Source of the DNA: Nannochloropsis salina CCMP1776
Lineage: Eukaryota > Sar > Eustigmatophyceae > Eustigmatales > Monodopsidaceae
Assembly: GCA_004565275.1 (NCBI GenBank)
Contig: SDOX01000091.1
Span: 62,001 to 126,000, forward strand
Length of the DNA stretch: 64,000 bases
Reading direction: 5' to 3'
This document shows, piece by piece, positions 24,011 to 35,433 of this stretch (the first letter of the stretch is position 1; each line of letters starts with the position of its first letter). The notes beneath the pieces are model-generated. The model was not told the origin of the DNA. It did not search any database and saw only the letters and a program-made list of their open reading frames with translations. A program made the position numbers and the translations under genes.

Positions 24011-24039
24011 CCCCTTCATGTGATTCCATTCCAACTTAC

Positions 24040-25490
24040 CTGCACTATAGCTGATTTCTCATTTGCATCAGCCAGCCAAGTCCATTGTTTGATAAGTTTC
24101 TCTGGAAATATCATATCCTAACGAAAGGGAGCAATAAGAAGAGTCGTTGAAATCGACGGGAGAAAAATTGCTATTCGTTGACATTGTTAAGCTACATGAG
24201 AAAAGACACGATACGAATCGAATGCGAACAGAGACAGGAGTGTAGAAACATCATCGATACTGTTGATAAAAAGTTTCGGCCGTGCGATGGCTTCAAGCAA
24301 ATGTCCTGGATTCGAGGCCTGTGCAGGGAAAGGGGGAGGTGGCTATTAAAAACCGGCTCTAGAGACCTGCCTAGGGAGAAACTGAACTAAAAGGAACAGG
24401 ATAGTGAAATGCTTGAACTAAAGCAAAACTCCTTCCGAAACGAGAAAACTCGATTATAATGTGAAATGAACTACCTCCAGATAGTGATTTGCGCTGTCAT
24501 GATTCGAGAAATAATGAATATCGGCACGGAATCCCCGCAGATGTCGACTTCATTTGAGGCGACGTAGAGTTAGCTTTTGCGGCTTAGAAAGGGCTATATC
24601 CTAAGGGAAAAAATGAGCGATAACAAAAGCATTAGGGATGATGAAATGACAAAAGGAGAAGGAGAACAAGGGCTCAATGAGACTGCTATCGGTTGGATGC
24701 AACATGGTGTTGATGAATCGACCACCTTTCCCTCCCGCTTTCCGCGCATCCGTTTACCCACCGTTCGTCTATCCCCTTCCTTACCTGTTCCAAATTTCGC
24801 AGAAATTTTTTTGGGGTAGCTTGAGTGAGGTAATAGTCCGCAACAAGGTTGATATGATTCATTGAAAGTGTTTCCCAACAAGAAGCGGCAAAGGGAAAAC
24901 AGGTAAATTGAGTAAATTGACGAGAAGTAATCTTGTGATGCGGATCATTTTCCCGAAGGCCAGTCAAAGGAAACCGAAATTAGGTCCATTGGTTTCCAAT
25001 TTTCCCCCACAAAAAATCGAGAAATTATTTGAGAGAGTAAGGATAGTACTACCTCCATATCAAAACCCTGGGAAACTAGAACTGCTCCATCGATGCGAGA
25101 TTCATTCCGTTGTTCTCCCAGATATCTAGGTAAAAAGTATCAAAATTAAAAAAAGTAAGTAGAGTGGTAATTCTTAGGAGAGATGACCCACAAATTTTGG
25201 TTTCAAGGTGTCTGTTCTTGAAAAACCACACTCCCCCCTTCCCCATCGGCGTTCCTCATCTTTGTTTCACCTGGCCAATGAGGCACATCCCGCAGAATAA
25301 CCGACGGCGAAGAGGAAAAAGGAAGGATATCGGGCTTTGACAAAATTAATTATTTCTTTCAAATCCTCTTGGTCGCCGACGGTACTGAAACGAGGGCGTT
25401 GAAGCGAAAGACCCCCGTGACCGCGCCTGTACCGAGGAAATGGGGTTAAGTAAAGAGAAAAAGATGTAAAGTAGCGAGCAGTGCAGCGAG
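24040..25490 (-). pseudogene. Inverted partial copy of the YheT/ABHD-type hydrolase, exons 5-10
   Basis: On the minus strand the order matches exons 5 to 10 of the gene at 26539-29516. The RGHGG...GYSAG exon lies at 25490-25280, ETLSMNHINL near 24870, the SRLLREFH-like exon near 24460-24560, the ARPTLFIN-like exon near 24253-24306, and the FPEKLIKQWTW exon at 24040-24115. The N-terminal exons 1-4 and the last exon (with the catalytic His) are missing. The acceptor before ETLSMNH has changed from ttag to ttgg. The part at about 24690-25490 is almost identical to 27748-28560, whereas 24040-24690 is strongly diverged, so the two halves have different histories. Confidence 0.8.
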
Positions 25491-25499
25491 CCAAAAAAT

Positions 25500-26538
25500 T
25501 TAAGACTTCCGCACACTAAGTGGCATGAAATATTGTCTATACTAACACCAATGTGGTAAAGCTTCCAAGATTGTCCTGTGGTCCATCTTCATTTATATTT
25601 ATGTTCATATTGTTCGTAAAGTTGAAGACGAGTATGACGCACGAGAGATGAGGCCCGACATCGGCTTAATTCGCTCCCCAGCGGTTGGTCCATCCAAGTC
25701 CATGCAGGACATGTCGAAGACGTAACTCTAGCATGAAACTTTGCTACTACCAATTTCAAACGACGTAACATATCCTTCATCATACATAATGACCTAATTT
25801 GGACATTAGTTTTTGGCAGGCTACCTCACTTCATTTGTGTTGTTCTAGTTCAGGTGCTTTATGCTTTCTCTACCACACGTATCCCACCCATCATTTTATA
25901 CCGTCAGACCTCATAATAAGAGCCTCCAAATTTTTTTCGAATCTTTAACTAAGGAACTAAGAGTAAGATTTTTACTGCCACAATAATATCACACCGAATC
26001 TAATGTAGGAGGCAAAGGATTGTTTGTCCTGATGTCGAAGATTCGACTTCTTACGCGTGAGCCGCCGAAAAAGGGCGAATATTCAAGCCAAGTGATTGCT
26101 GCAGCATGCAAATCACAGAACAGCAGGAAATTCTTGTTTCGTCATGCCCTGAAGTATCTATCTTATTGCCATGCTACATCAAGTCCACGAGAACCATTAT
26201 GGATGTCTGCTTTTTGTCGTAATATGCAAGTCAGCCGATTGTGGTGTTTTTTGTCATACGAGATTATCTACAACATGATTTTCGTTTTGTTGTTCTAATG
26301 TGTTGAATGTTTGAGAACTCTGCATGTTTTCCCCAAATCATTCGTTCTTACAAAATGCACGAAAACCTTTTTTGATCTTACCGCACTTGTGCAAGTGCGG
26401 TCGCAGACATCGTAGAGCCTTCCTGTCACAGCCTCTTTGCACTCATCTCCGTCTCTTTACTTTTTAATACTAAGCTCCCTTTCTCATGGACATACCATTT
26501 TTCTCTTTCATCAGTCCCACTCAAAAAATAGGCTTTAT
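25500..26538. other. Intergenic; dispersed repeat at 25555-25800 and KERIF motif at 26065
   Basis: 25555-25800 is the partner of 18960-19210. A copy of the 20-base CCGAAAAAGAGCGAATATTC motif (one mismatch) lies at 26065-26084. No supported gene; 26401-26538 is the likely promoter/5' UTR of the next gene. Confidence 0.5.
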
Positions 26539-29516
26539 ATGGAGACTTTCAAGATGCTTTGCGCGTGCGGTATAGTCCTCATGATCTGGTCAGGTGGTGT
26601 AATATTGTGGTACTGGTACTGTATACGTCGCTCGCCGCGCCTCTATCAAGGTAGGTCGTTTAAAAAACATTTTTCCTAGATTCTTATATTCTTCCTTTCA
26701 TTCTTGCATACCTCGAAGTGGTATTCAGAACCACCACTCGCGACGTACTTTTATCACAACTTCTCTCGATTCTCTTAGGTCGCGGAACTCTAATCAGGAG
26801 CATCATTAGAGATTGTCCAACTCTACACAAGCCATACTGTCCGCCTATATGGTGTATATCACCTTGGATGCAGGTCAGAGGGGTAGGGATGGAGAGGAAA
26901 AGGGAGAAGGAATAAGGACGAGAGAATTCTTTTCAAACGGTTCACAGGAGTAAAGTCTTCCTTTTTTCTTTCTGCCTTTGACTCTCACCCTCGTTGTGTT
27001 GTGACTCTATTTTCTTCCTATGACACTTGCAGGCGGTGATATTTTTTCAACGCAGCTATTCTGTGCGCGCTCAGCTCTTCAACGTTGCAGGAAACGATGA
27101 TCGAGAGGGCAGCGGGAGCAGATGGATGGAGCTTACTAACACAGATGAATCCAATAAAAAGACTGAGCCCCAGAAAAATGGTGATACTTTGGAATCAGTG
27201 AAGAAAGAGGAGAGAAGTGGGAAGACCATAGAAAGTCACGGTTCTTTTTCAAGCCTATCTTTGACCTTGCACCGAAAACATGGTCATAAGGGTAGCACCA
27301 AGTCACCGCGCCATAACCATCATAGGGAGCTTATCACTCTCAGTGACGAGCAGCAGGTTTATTTGAACTGGTAATTTTCTGTGTGTTTTTTTCCTCCAAT
27401 ATATCTCTTGTTTTTTCCTCATATTTATCTCTTGTATATTTTCAATATTTAAAGCTTTGCATTCCTCATAGAACTTTGGCTTTATATCACAATTTCTAGG
27501 TACCGCTCTTTGAATAAATTTTCCTCGCCACCTTCCATCGGTGCTGTTGCCGTGATTATGCACGGAATTACAGGCGATACTTGTGACCATGATGACCTCG
27601 TAAAACATCTCTGTAATGCGGGTTTTGTGGCGGTTGGATTTGATCGGTACCACTTCCTCCTCACTAGAGCCAGTACTTTCCTGTCATTATTCCCTTTTCC
27701 TATCTTCCATTATCGCTGTGCTTCTTATTCCCCCCCCAAAAAAAACTTGGCTCGCTGCACTGCTCGCTACTTTACATCTTTTTCTCTTTACTTAACCCCA
27801 TTTCCTCGGTACAGGCGCGGTCACGGGGGTCTTTCGCTTCAACGCCCTCGTTTCAGTACCGTCGGCGACCAAGAGGATTTGAAAGAAATAATTAATTTTG
27901 TCAAAGCCCGATATCCTTCCTTTTTCCTCTTCGCCGTCGGTTATTCTGCGGGATGTGCCTCATTGGCCAGGTGAAACAAAGATGAGGAACGCCGATGGGG
28001 AAGGGGGGAGTGTGGTTTTTCAAGAACAGACACCTTGAAACCAAAATTTGTGGGTCATCTCTCCTAAGAATTACCACTCTACTTACTTTTTTTAATTTTG
28101 ATACTTTTTACCTAGATATCTGGGAGAACAACGGAATGAATCTCGCATCGATGGAGCAGTTCTAGTTTCCCAGGGTTTTGATATGGAGGTAGTACTATCC
28201 TTACTCTCTCAAATAATTTCTCGATTTTTTGTGGGGGAAAATTGGAAACCAATGGACCTAATTTCGGTTTCCTATGACTGGCCTTCGGGAAAATGATCCG
28301 CATCACAAGATTACTTCTCGTCAATTTACTCAATTTACCTGTTTTCCCTTTGCCGCTTCTTGTTAGGAAACACTTTCAATGAATCATATCAACCTTGTTG
28401 CGGACTATTACCTCACTCAAGCTACCAAAAAAAAATTTCTGCGAAATTTGGAACAGGTAAGGAAGGGGATAGACGAACGGTGGGTAAACGGATGCGCGGA
28501 AAGCGGGGGGGAAAGGTGGTCGATTCATCAACACCATGTTGCATCCAACCGATAGCGGTTTCATGGATGCCCTCTTCCTTGTATCTCTTTCCTCAATTAA
28601 CTACCTTTCATGCTTTGCTTATCGTTCAATCTTTTCCTCAGGACGTACCCCTTTCCAAGCCTCAAAAGCTGGCCCTCCGTCGCCTCAAATCAAGTCGACT
28701 TCTGCGGGAGTTCCATGCCGATATTCATCATTTCTCAAATTATGACTGCGCAAATGACTATCTGAAGGTAATTCGTTTACCATGAATGAGTTTCGTCGCT
28801 TTGGAGGGATTTCTGCTTTAGCTCAAAATCTCACTATCCAATTTCTTTTAGTTTATCTATTTCTCCCTTGGAAGGTATCTAGCGCCGATTTTGAATAGCC
28901 GCCTCCTCCTTTCCCCGCACAGGCTTCGAATCCAGGACCTTTGCTTAAAGACATCGCACGGCCGACACTTTTCATCAACAGCCTCGATGTAACTCGTTCT
29001 AAACTCCTCTCTCTATTCATATTCGATTCGTATTGTGTCTAATCTCTCGTAGCTCAACAAGGTGAACGGATAGCAATTATCCTCCCGTCGACTTAACGGA
29101 CTCTTGTTATCGCTCCCTTTCCTCAGGACATGATATTTCCAGAAAAACTTATCAAACAATGGACTTGGCTAGCTGATGTTAATGAGAACATAGCTATGGT
29201 GCAGGTAATTTGGAATGGAAAAAACGAAGGAGCGGCTAAGATTTGGAAAGACTTAGATATGGAACGCGGCATCATGGTATTTAACATACATGGCCTTTGA
29301 AATTCACACTGCAACTACAGCTCAAGGCCTTGAACGTTACGTACATCGCACATATTTTCTTCTCCCTTCTCACAGACCCGGTTTGGTGGCCACTGCTGCT
29401 TCTATGAAGGGCCTCTCTCAATTAAGCCGGAGTCGTGGGCAATATCAGTGGTGACAGAATTTTTTAGTTCACTAGCGGTTCGCACCTCCCTACCTTCCTC
29501 TCACCGGTGTACTTAA
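26539..29516 (+). CDS. YheT/ABHD1-3-type alpha/beta hydrolase, 473 aa, eleven exons
   Basis: Reconstructed exons are 26539-26650, 26779-26873, 27033-27370, 27500-27646, 27815-27970, 28116-28188, 28367-28456, 28642-28767, 28923-28988, 29127-29204 and 29376-29516. All have GT-AG borders and joining phases. The N-terminus is a membrane anchor (CGIVLMIWSGGVILWYWYC). The hydrolase core runs IMHGITGDTCDHDD, GFDRRGHGG, then the nucleophile elbow GYSAG (Ser275), INSLDD (Asp401/402) and TRFGGHCCFYEG (His433), the order expected of the family. Family members are membrane-bound esterases or phospholipases; the substrate here cannot be read from sequence. The end is uncertain. The frame stops at 29514-29516, but an acidic, Ser-rich frame at 29544-29759 could be an alternative last exon. 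Partial inverted and direct copies of this gene flank it. Confidence 0.9.
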
Positions 29517-29543
29517 AGGGAGGAGGAGAAGGAAACGGAGGAC

Positions 29544-29759
29544 ATGAGAGAAGAAGAGGAGACTAGGACTGAGCAAACCCTTCTCTCTGCGTCGTCTACT
29601 GCTTCTTATTCCACAATGGCCTCATCTTCTTCGTTCAATCAATCATATACTGATACTTCACCAACTTCTCCTTCCTCTCTGCTCAATATCACCTCCTCTG
29701 AAGACTGCAGCCTTGAAATATATGACGAGCGTGGAAAAGATCATGGTCAGCATGAATAG
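29544..29759 (+). CDS. Ser/Thr-rich open frame, possible alternative tail exon of the hydrolase
   Basis: Starts with ATG at 29544 (MREEEETRTEQTLLSASSTA) and is low-complexity Ser/Thr-rich with an acidic end. It lies 27 bp after the hydrolase stop on the same strand. A splice join would need an unusually short intron. It may also be 3' UTR sequence. Confidence 0.25.
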   Translation: MREEEETRTEQTLLSASSTASYSTMASSSSFNQSYTDTSPTSPSSLLNITSSEDCSLEIYDERGKDHGQHE

Positions 29760-30433
29760 GAAATATGTTGTGGGAGTCCAGCAATTCAATTGTTTTTAAA
29801 TCATTATGACGGCTGTGGGATATCACGTTGTCTTCACTTCTGTCAGTAAAGCGTGAAGAAAAACGTGAGCCTCGCCTGCGAATTCCTTGGATTGTTTCTC
29901 GTGGTTCGGGAAAAATAAACCTTTCAAACAATGGCTTGCATGAGATGACGTGTAGGGTAAGTTTTCATCTGTCTCTAAAAAGATTGAGACAAACATGTCT
30001 TCATTGAAATCCACCTTCGTATGTCCGCGGACAACATGGAGGAGTTGGGAAGCCAAGGATTTACTCCACGGGGGAAAGTGATGTCGAAGAGAGATATGCG
30101 GGCGAGCTACAGCCTTAAATGATCAGGGGACGGTGACAATAGCAAACATAAACGGCAAAAGGATCTGTCAGGAAAATGTGTGACAGAAATAGTTTAATAC
30201 GATCCCTATTTTAGCAGCACAGTAAGACACTCAACCCCCCCATTTTACAAAGGACAAAGGCTATGCCATTGCTTTCCCGTTGAATGCTTTCCTGACATAG
30301 TCTAAAGGACTTGAACACATGACGAGCGTGATAAGGTCGATTGGTCAAATTTGATGTGAAAAGATGCTTAAAAAAGATCAAAATGAAATGAACTGATAAC
30401 GAAAAGTCTTAAGGCACGCATATAAAATGAGAA
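29760..30433. other. No supported gene
   Basis: A/T-rich; only short minus-strand frames. Nothing recognised. Confidence 0.5.
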
Positions 30434-31102
30434 CAAATAAATGCGTTTCTCAAGGAAATTGTTCGCGCAGGACTATGAAGTTTTTCTCGTGTAGAAGATC
30501 ACAATTCATCTGCCGAGAAGTGTAACTTGCTGGTTGGAAAAATTGACGTCATCCGGATAATATAAAAGGCTCATTTTTGATTTGGTAAGCCTGCCGTTTG
30601 TAAGCTTTCATTATGTAGGGCTTCTGTTTATTGGGTTGAAGCAAAAATGAAGATTTTGATACGTATGTAAGCTCACCTGTGCCATGATGATTCAGGTCAT
30701 TCCTGATTGGAGGGTGAAAAAATTCAATCCTCCCCCCCGGCTTGAATATATGGATAGCATGTCCGTTCCTTTATTCCTCACGAAATGTAACACATAGCAA
30801 CGATGTGACGATTCAAGCCAGAAAATTACGAATATGTACACAGCATTTGTTACAATAGTGTCGTGAATAAATCCTAAATTGTCATGTGAACATATCATGT
30901 CAGCCCTCCAACAAGTGAGAGGTTGAAACATATCTTTCGTCTATTGAAGCTTCTCAGTACCAGTACTTCACGATGTTTTTTTTCTTCCCCTTCTCTGTTT
31001 TGTAAGTGTCTGTTGAGGCCCGGCAGCCAGGAATGTATGCAGCGCACTATATGCTTCTTCCGCCGAACACGCAGGGTACAGTGGGGGAAGCAACATTTAA
31101 TT
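30434..31102. repeat. Inverted repeat arm (partner 39960-40641)
   Basis: About 670 bp are repeated in reverse orientation 8.9 kb away with only scattered differences. On the minus strand an open frame across the arm (CCFPHCTLRVRRKKHIVRC and onward) ends near 30910. In this arm it could join an upstream minus-strand exon at about 31195-31390 (GDSAHVRPQKREGS..., ending in a CAG|GTACGC donor). The partner arm lacks that exon. A small unknown gene on the minus strand at 30.9-31.4 kb is therefore possible but unproven. Confidence 0.85.
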
Positions 31103-31423
31103 TCGTACAGTGTCTTGCAGTACCTTGTAGAATCTATGCATTTATGGTGTCAAACATGACTGCATTTGATTTCCTTTTTTTTTCTGCTTGCGTACCTGTT
31201 TCCGCATCACCTCTGTATCGTCTAGAGTGGCGTCGGTTATCATCCGTAAGTCCGAAAAGGAAGCATCCGTCCCTTGCAAATGCTGCGTTTCATCCTCCTC
31301 TCCGATGATGCTTCCCTCCCGTTTTTGAGGCCGTACATGTGCGCTATCTCCGCGAATATGAATCATTGGTCGCAATATGGTAGCACGAGCAGTGTAAACT
31401 GTTAGGCCTGTAACCAGTCGCAC

Positions 31424-33390
31424 CTTTGTGAAGGCTTCACGATGCTATGAATGTTTAGGCTTTCAACATTAGTTGCTGAAACGACTGGCTTTACAGCAGT
31501 ACAGAATTCTTTTAAAAAAACGGAACATCAACCTCATGACCGGCATCAACAAGCTTGTGAACTGGCTTCTCCAAGCCGTCACAAAACATGAGGTGATGAA
31601 ATAGAGTCAACGGTATATATCCGCTTCACGTATTTTCTACGGAAACGTCGAAGCCATCCCGGCTTCCGGCATACCGATGCACGGCGGTAGTATGCATATG
31701 TGTGTCTAGGCAAAAGCTTCTCTAATATTCCTTAATAGCGCATCTCAACTTAATAAGCTGAAAGAAAAGACGCGACCTTCAAAGCAACGGTAGGAGCACA
31801 TTGCAAGCCCGTGTGAACAGCATAACATGCACATGCCATCTTGCAAAGTCGCATTTATACAATACTAGGCAAAGGTTCACATCATGCCTCGATCAAGCAT
31901 CTTGATCGATCTTGCGATATTTTTAATTCAAGTCAAGTCTTCCGTTTATTGATAAAGTGTCCTGGCATGCAACCTTGACGGCCACTTGAGCGCTCAAGTG
32001 AGACTTCTTCGCACGCCCTGTAAGGCTCTCACATGAGAGGAGGAGACGGCTGAGATAATACAAAAGAAAGTTCTTACTAGAGACTGTACAAAGAAATGGT
32101 TCCTCACAAAAGATGCTGGAGACGGTACAAAATACCGGGCCACGTGTAGTTCGCGAGCTGTTAGAGATGCGAAGAACGACGTTCCATTATTTGCGTCATG
32201 TTGTGTCGTTGCGATGACGACGGTAGACCCTCCATATTGATGCGACGCGTGTGTAGTGATAAGCTTATAGGGTTGACGTTGACATGAATATCCTTCATTT
32301 GTCCTCAATGAGAAAGCAAGAAATCGACGAATTTTGGCCATCATTGCATCAAGATATATCATCCATTTTCCCAGTAACCCCTTTCTTGAAGAATGAATTT
32401 TATATGGCACTTAACGACACCTTCATCATTTCACTCATTTTATATTATTATTTAGTATTCATAGGGGAGAAATTCACCTTACGCTGCAAAAGGCATCCAC
32501 CTGCACTCTAGGAGGTTAGTGGATGCAAGGGGGAACCGAAAAAGAGCGAATCTTCAAGTCAAACAAGTTGAGTTTTCATATTTTAACCGTCGATAGCGAA
32601 TGTTCGTTGAATTCCAGGGTGCCAGCCACCTTTCACGCAGCATTTTTGCTCATGTAGATAAGAGAAATGTTGTCAGTGTGTGCCTTCAATGTGTTTGCAG
32701 CTCTTCAGAGGACGAAATGTCAAATTGAGGAGGAAGGTTGGCATAATAAAATGCAAGCCATACGCTTTTATACGGTTTTGCTCTTGCTGACTGCTTTTTA
32801 ATATTTAATATCTGACCTAACGAGACGTGGAAGTTTTGCTCTTGTTGTCCGCTCGACATCACCTCATCTCCCAGCACGCACGCGTTACAGATTTCTGCAG
32901 CTCAAAACTAGTCCATATCTATGTCTTCCTACGTAATTAGGAATATGCAGCACATCAGACGTGCACTGTACCAAGGCATTGTTGAACACGCTCCCTGACC
33001 ACTTCCATCTCTCATCTGGCTTGTGACGTTGTCCTGGTCGCCATGGTGGCTTACCCTGCAACCCTACTTGGTTACCAAGACAAGTTGACCATGTTCCGCT
33101 ACCTCCCGCGGCCTCTCTGTATTGGTACGCAGAGGACTTCGTGCTGATGAAAGTGTACGTCACATTGCCCAGAATGACTCTTGTAAATATTCTCGCAACT
33201 TTGGCCTTTTGGAGCATATCCTATCTCTTGCTCATCATAGTTATCATCAAGCGTACCTCTCCAGACGCATAATACGACTATTCATTCTTCTAATAGACAC
33301 CTGACGCTTGTTGGATTCCAGTCGTACAATCCCTCGGATGCGATCCACTCTTCAGTAGAAAAGTAAACTTTGACGCTCAATGGTCATTAC
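31424..33390. other. Intergenic; diverged inverted repeat 31960-32560 and KERIF motif at 32536
   Basis: 31960-32560 is related in reverse orientation to 36130-36690. Both carry the motif CCGAAAAAGAGCGAATCTTC, a MAKIRRFLA-encoding stretch and a cgctcaagtggccgtc end. Other open frames (for example minus 32885-33217) have no recognised domain. Confidence 0.5.
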
Positions 33391-33528
33391 AGGTCAGCAT
33401 CTTTGTCCGTCAGTACATATTTTCAAAGCCTTTAACTTATCTGTGACGCTTTTCATATTGAAGTGTCGATCTTGACGTAGAATGGACCCAGCCAGCGCTT
33501 TCTTGATGTGCTCACTCACCTCTAGCAC
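33391..33528 (-). pseudogene. Fragment of a delta-12 desaturase 3' end
   Basis: This stretch aligns with the last 45 or so codons of the intact gene just upstream (EASEHIKKVLGPYY ... CKYVDTDKDA). It has roughly a quarter of bases changed and no sustained frame. None of the histidine boxes is included. It ends next to an ABC-gene fragment. Confidence 0.75.
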
Positions 33529-33535
33529 CATTTGA

Positions 33536-33670
33536 TCATTGCCCCTTTCCATCGCCAACTAGAAGACAGAAAAAGCCCTCGTTGCTTAGAGGAGTTTGAC
33601 ACAAGTGGAGCATATCAGGAACGAAAGAGACAATCATTCGTTGAAAGGCCCGTTGATTATAAAGGAAACA
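33536..33670 (-). pseudogene. Fragment of the ABC transporter linker exon
   Basis: Matches part of 11712-11890 (and 50841-51019). Shared stretches are the cgcctttccatcgcca-like start, aagccctcgytgct, and the later gagtatcgggaacg-like and ggaactcgttggttg-like segments, with gaps. It is clearly older than the two full ABC copies, which are nearly identical to each other. Confidence 0.65.
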
Positions 33671-33874
33671 ACGCTCCTTTGCTGGAGTGTATACTGAAAT
33701 TTTCGGTCTTTCGAGCGTATTTTGTCCCTAGCTCATTACTACCATCATCAAGAGCGCTTTAACATGAGATATGGAATGTGACTGCATACTACCTTTATTT
33801 TCGTAATGCCGCTCGCTACCGACTCCAGCTGCAAATCCACACCCATGCAATGCGCTCTTTGGTCGAAGAGAGTA

Positions 33875-35433
33875 CTATGATGCTCGGTGTTTGTAAAAGA
33901 CAGCATCCTTATCCGTGTCGACATACTTGCAAAGCGTACAGCTGCGCCATAACGCTTTCCATATCGGGGTGTCATCCTTGAGGTAGTACGGTCCCAGCAC
34001 TTTCTTAATATGCTCGCTCGCTTCTTGGGCGTGATAGAAGGGAATCTTACTAAAGATATGGTGACAGACATGCGTGTCCGAAATGTGATGAAAAGTATGA
34101 TCGAGCAGCCAGCCGAAAGAGCGGTCGACCGTGCACAGAGCTCCGCGGAGCCAAGACCACTCGGTCCCCCGAAAATGAGGAATAAAGACGTCCGTGTGCT
34201 GGAGGTAGGTAATGAGTACCAGGTGGTAGTTCACCACCATGTAGGGGAGCAAATAAAACTTGCCCACGGTGCAGAACCCGTACTGCGTGCAGGCCCATAC
34301 CACACCGGCCAGGGCTCCGAAGAAGCCGATGTCCGACCAGATGATGTCTAAGCGGTCCTTGGGCGAGAACAGCGCCGATTTCGGATCGAAGTGGCTGTTG
34401 TTCTTGCCTTTATATTTTCGAGGTCCTGTGGCATTCATCAACAAGTAGCCGGGCATCCACCCTAAGGTCAACATGATAATAATTTGGGCGAGGTTGACGA
34501 AGGGAGAGTGGAGGAGGATATCATCCATTAAATCTTCTTTGACGGGTGGCGTGAACACCTCATCATCCTCGCAGCTTCCCGTGTTATTGTGGTGCTTGCC
34601 GTGGGAGATGCGCCAAGAATGGTAAGGAACCAGTAGGGCTGAGTGCAGGATCCATCCCACCACGTTATTCATCCACTCGTAAGGCGAAAAAGACTGATGC
34701 CCGCATTCATGCGCAAGGACCCACACGCCCATCAACACAGAGCCCTGCGCGTACCAATATAGAGGCCACAGAAGGTAGCGAGACATGATTGGCACGTCAT
34801 TGTGTCCGATGAGGGTGGCAAGGCACCCTAGTATTGCCACTAGAACAAGATCACGTGCCAGGTGGAAGAGGGAAATGGTCAGTGAGCGTTCAAAACAATG
34901 CCTGGGTACCGCGGCTTTGATGTCAGCCAGTGTGAAGGGAGGAGGAGCGAGAGGAAGTGGAGGGGGGGCGTCCGTGCGAAGTATGTCACCATATGGGGCC
35001 TATCGTGGCGGGTAGGGGATGCAGGAAGGCAAAGAGAGGTTATAGCGGGTAAGATATGACGAATGGAGAAAAAAATTATGCGTGCAGAAAGGATAAACTC
35101 TGCAACTTGCGGATGTATGATGAAAATCTGACTGTGTCATGTCGCCCCAGGCCCTTGGAATTCAACGTGGGCAAGCAGATCACCACGGCGCTCACCGCTT
35201 ACCAGTTCTTGAAGCAACTCAGCTCTATCGGTAGAGGCATTGTGTCCGTATCGCATGGCTGCTTTGCGCAGTTCTTCCGTAGGCATTCCCTCCAAAGACG
35301 CGCTTGGCCTAATTGAGCTCGAGACGGTGGATGTGGTATCCTTAAGAAACACGTCACCGGCCACCCCAGAGTGACCCTTAGCATGAAGAAACTTTGACGA
35401 AGGTACGACAATCTTCTCACCGCCACGGCCCAT
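33875..35433 (-). CDS. FAD12: Delta-12 (omega-6) fatty acid desaturase, 451 aa, two exons
   Basis: Exon 1 is 35433-35203 and exon 2 is 34999-33875, separated by a 203-bp GT-AG intron in phase 0. The start is the ATG of MGRGGEKIVVPSSK, chosen because this N-terminus and the join QEL/APYGDILRTD match the Nannochloropsis delta-12 desaturase as I recall it. The three histidine boxes that bind the di-iron centre are present: HECGH at 174-178, HGKHH at 210-214 and HVCHH at 387-391. The enzyme converts oleoyl to linoleoyl chains on membrane lipids in the endoplasmic reticulum, the first step toward polyunsaturated fatty acids, using cytochrome b5 as electron donor. Length and motifs are normal and nothing looks broken. 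A decayed fragment of a second copy lies just downstream at 33391-33528. Confidence 0.95.

Noticed and set aside
28360-28785. Long plus-strand frame starting LGNTFNESYQPCC
   Set aside because: It reads across hydrolase exons 7 and 8 and their introns in the wrong frame.
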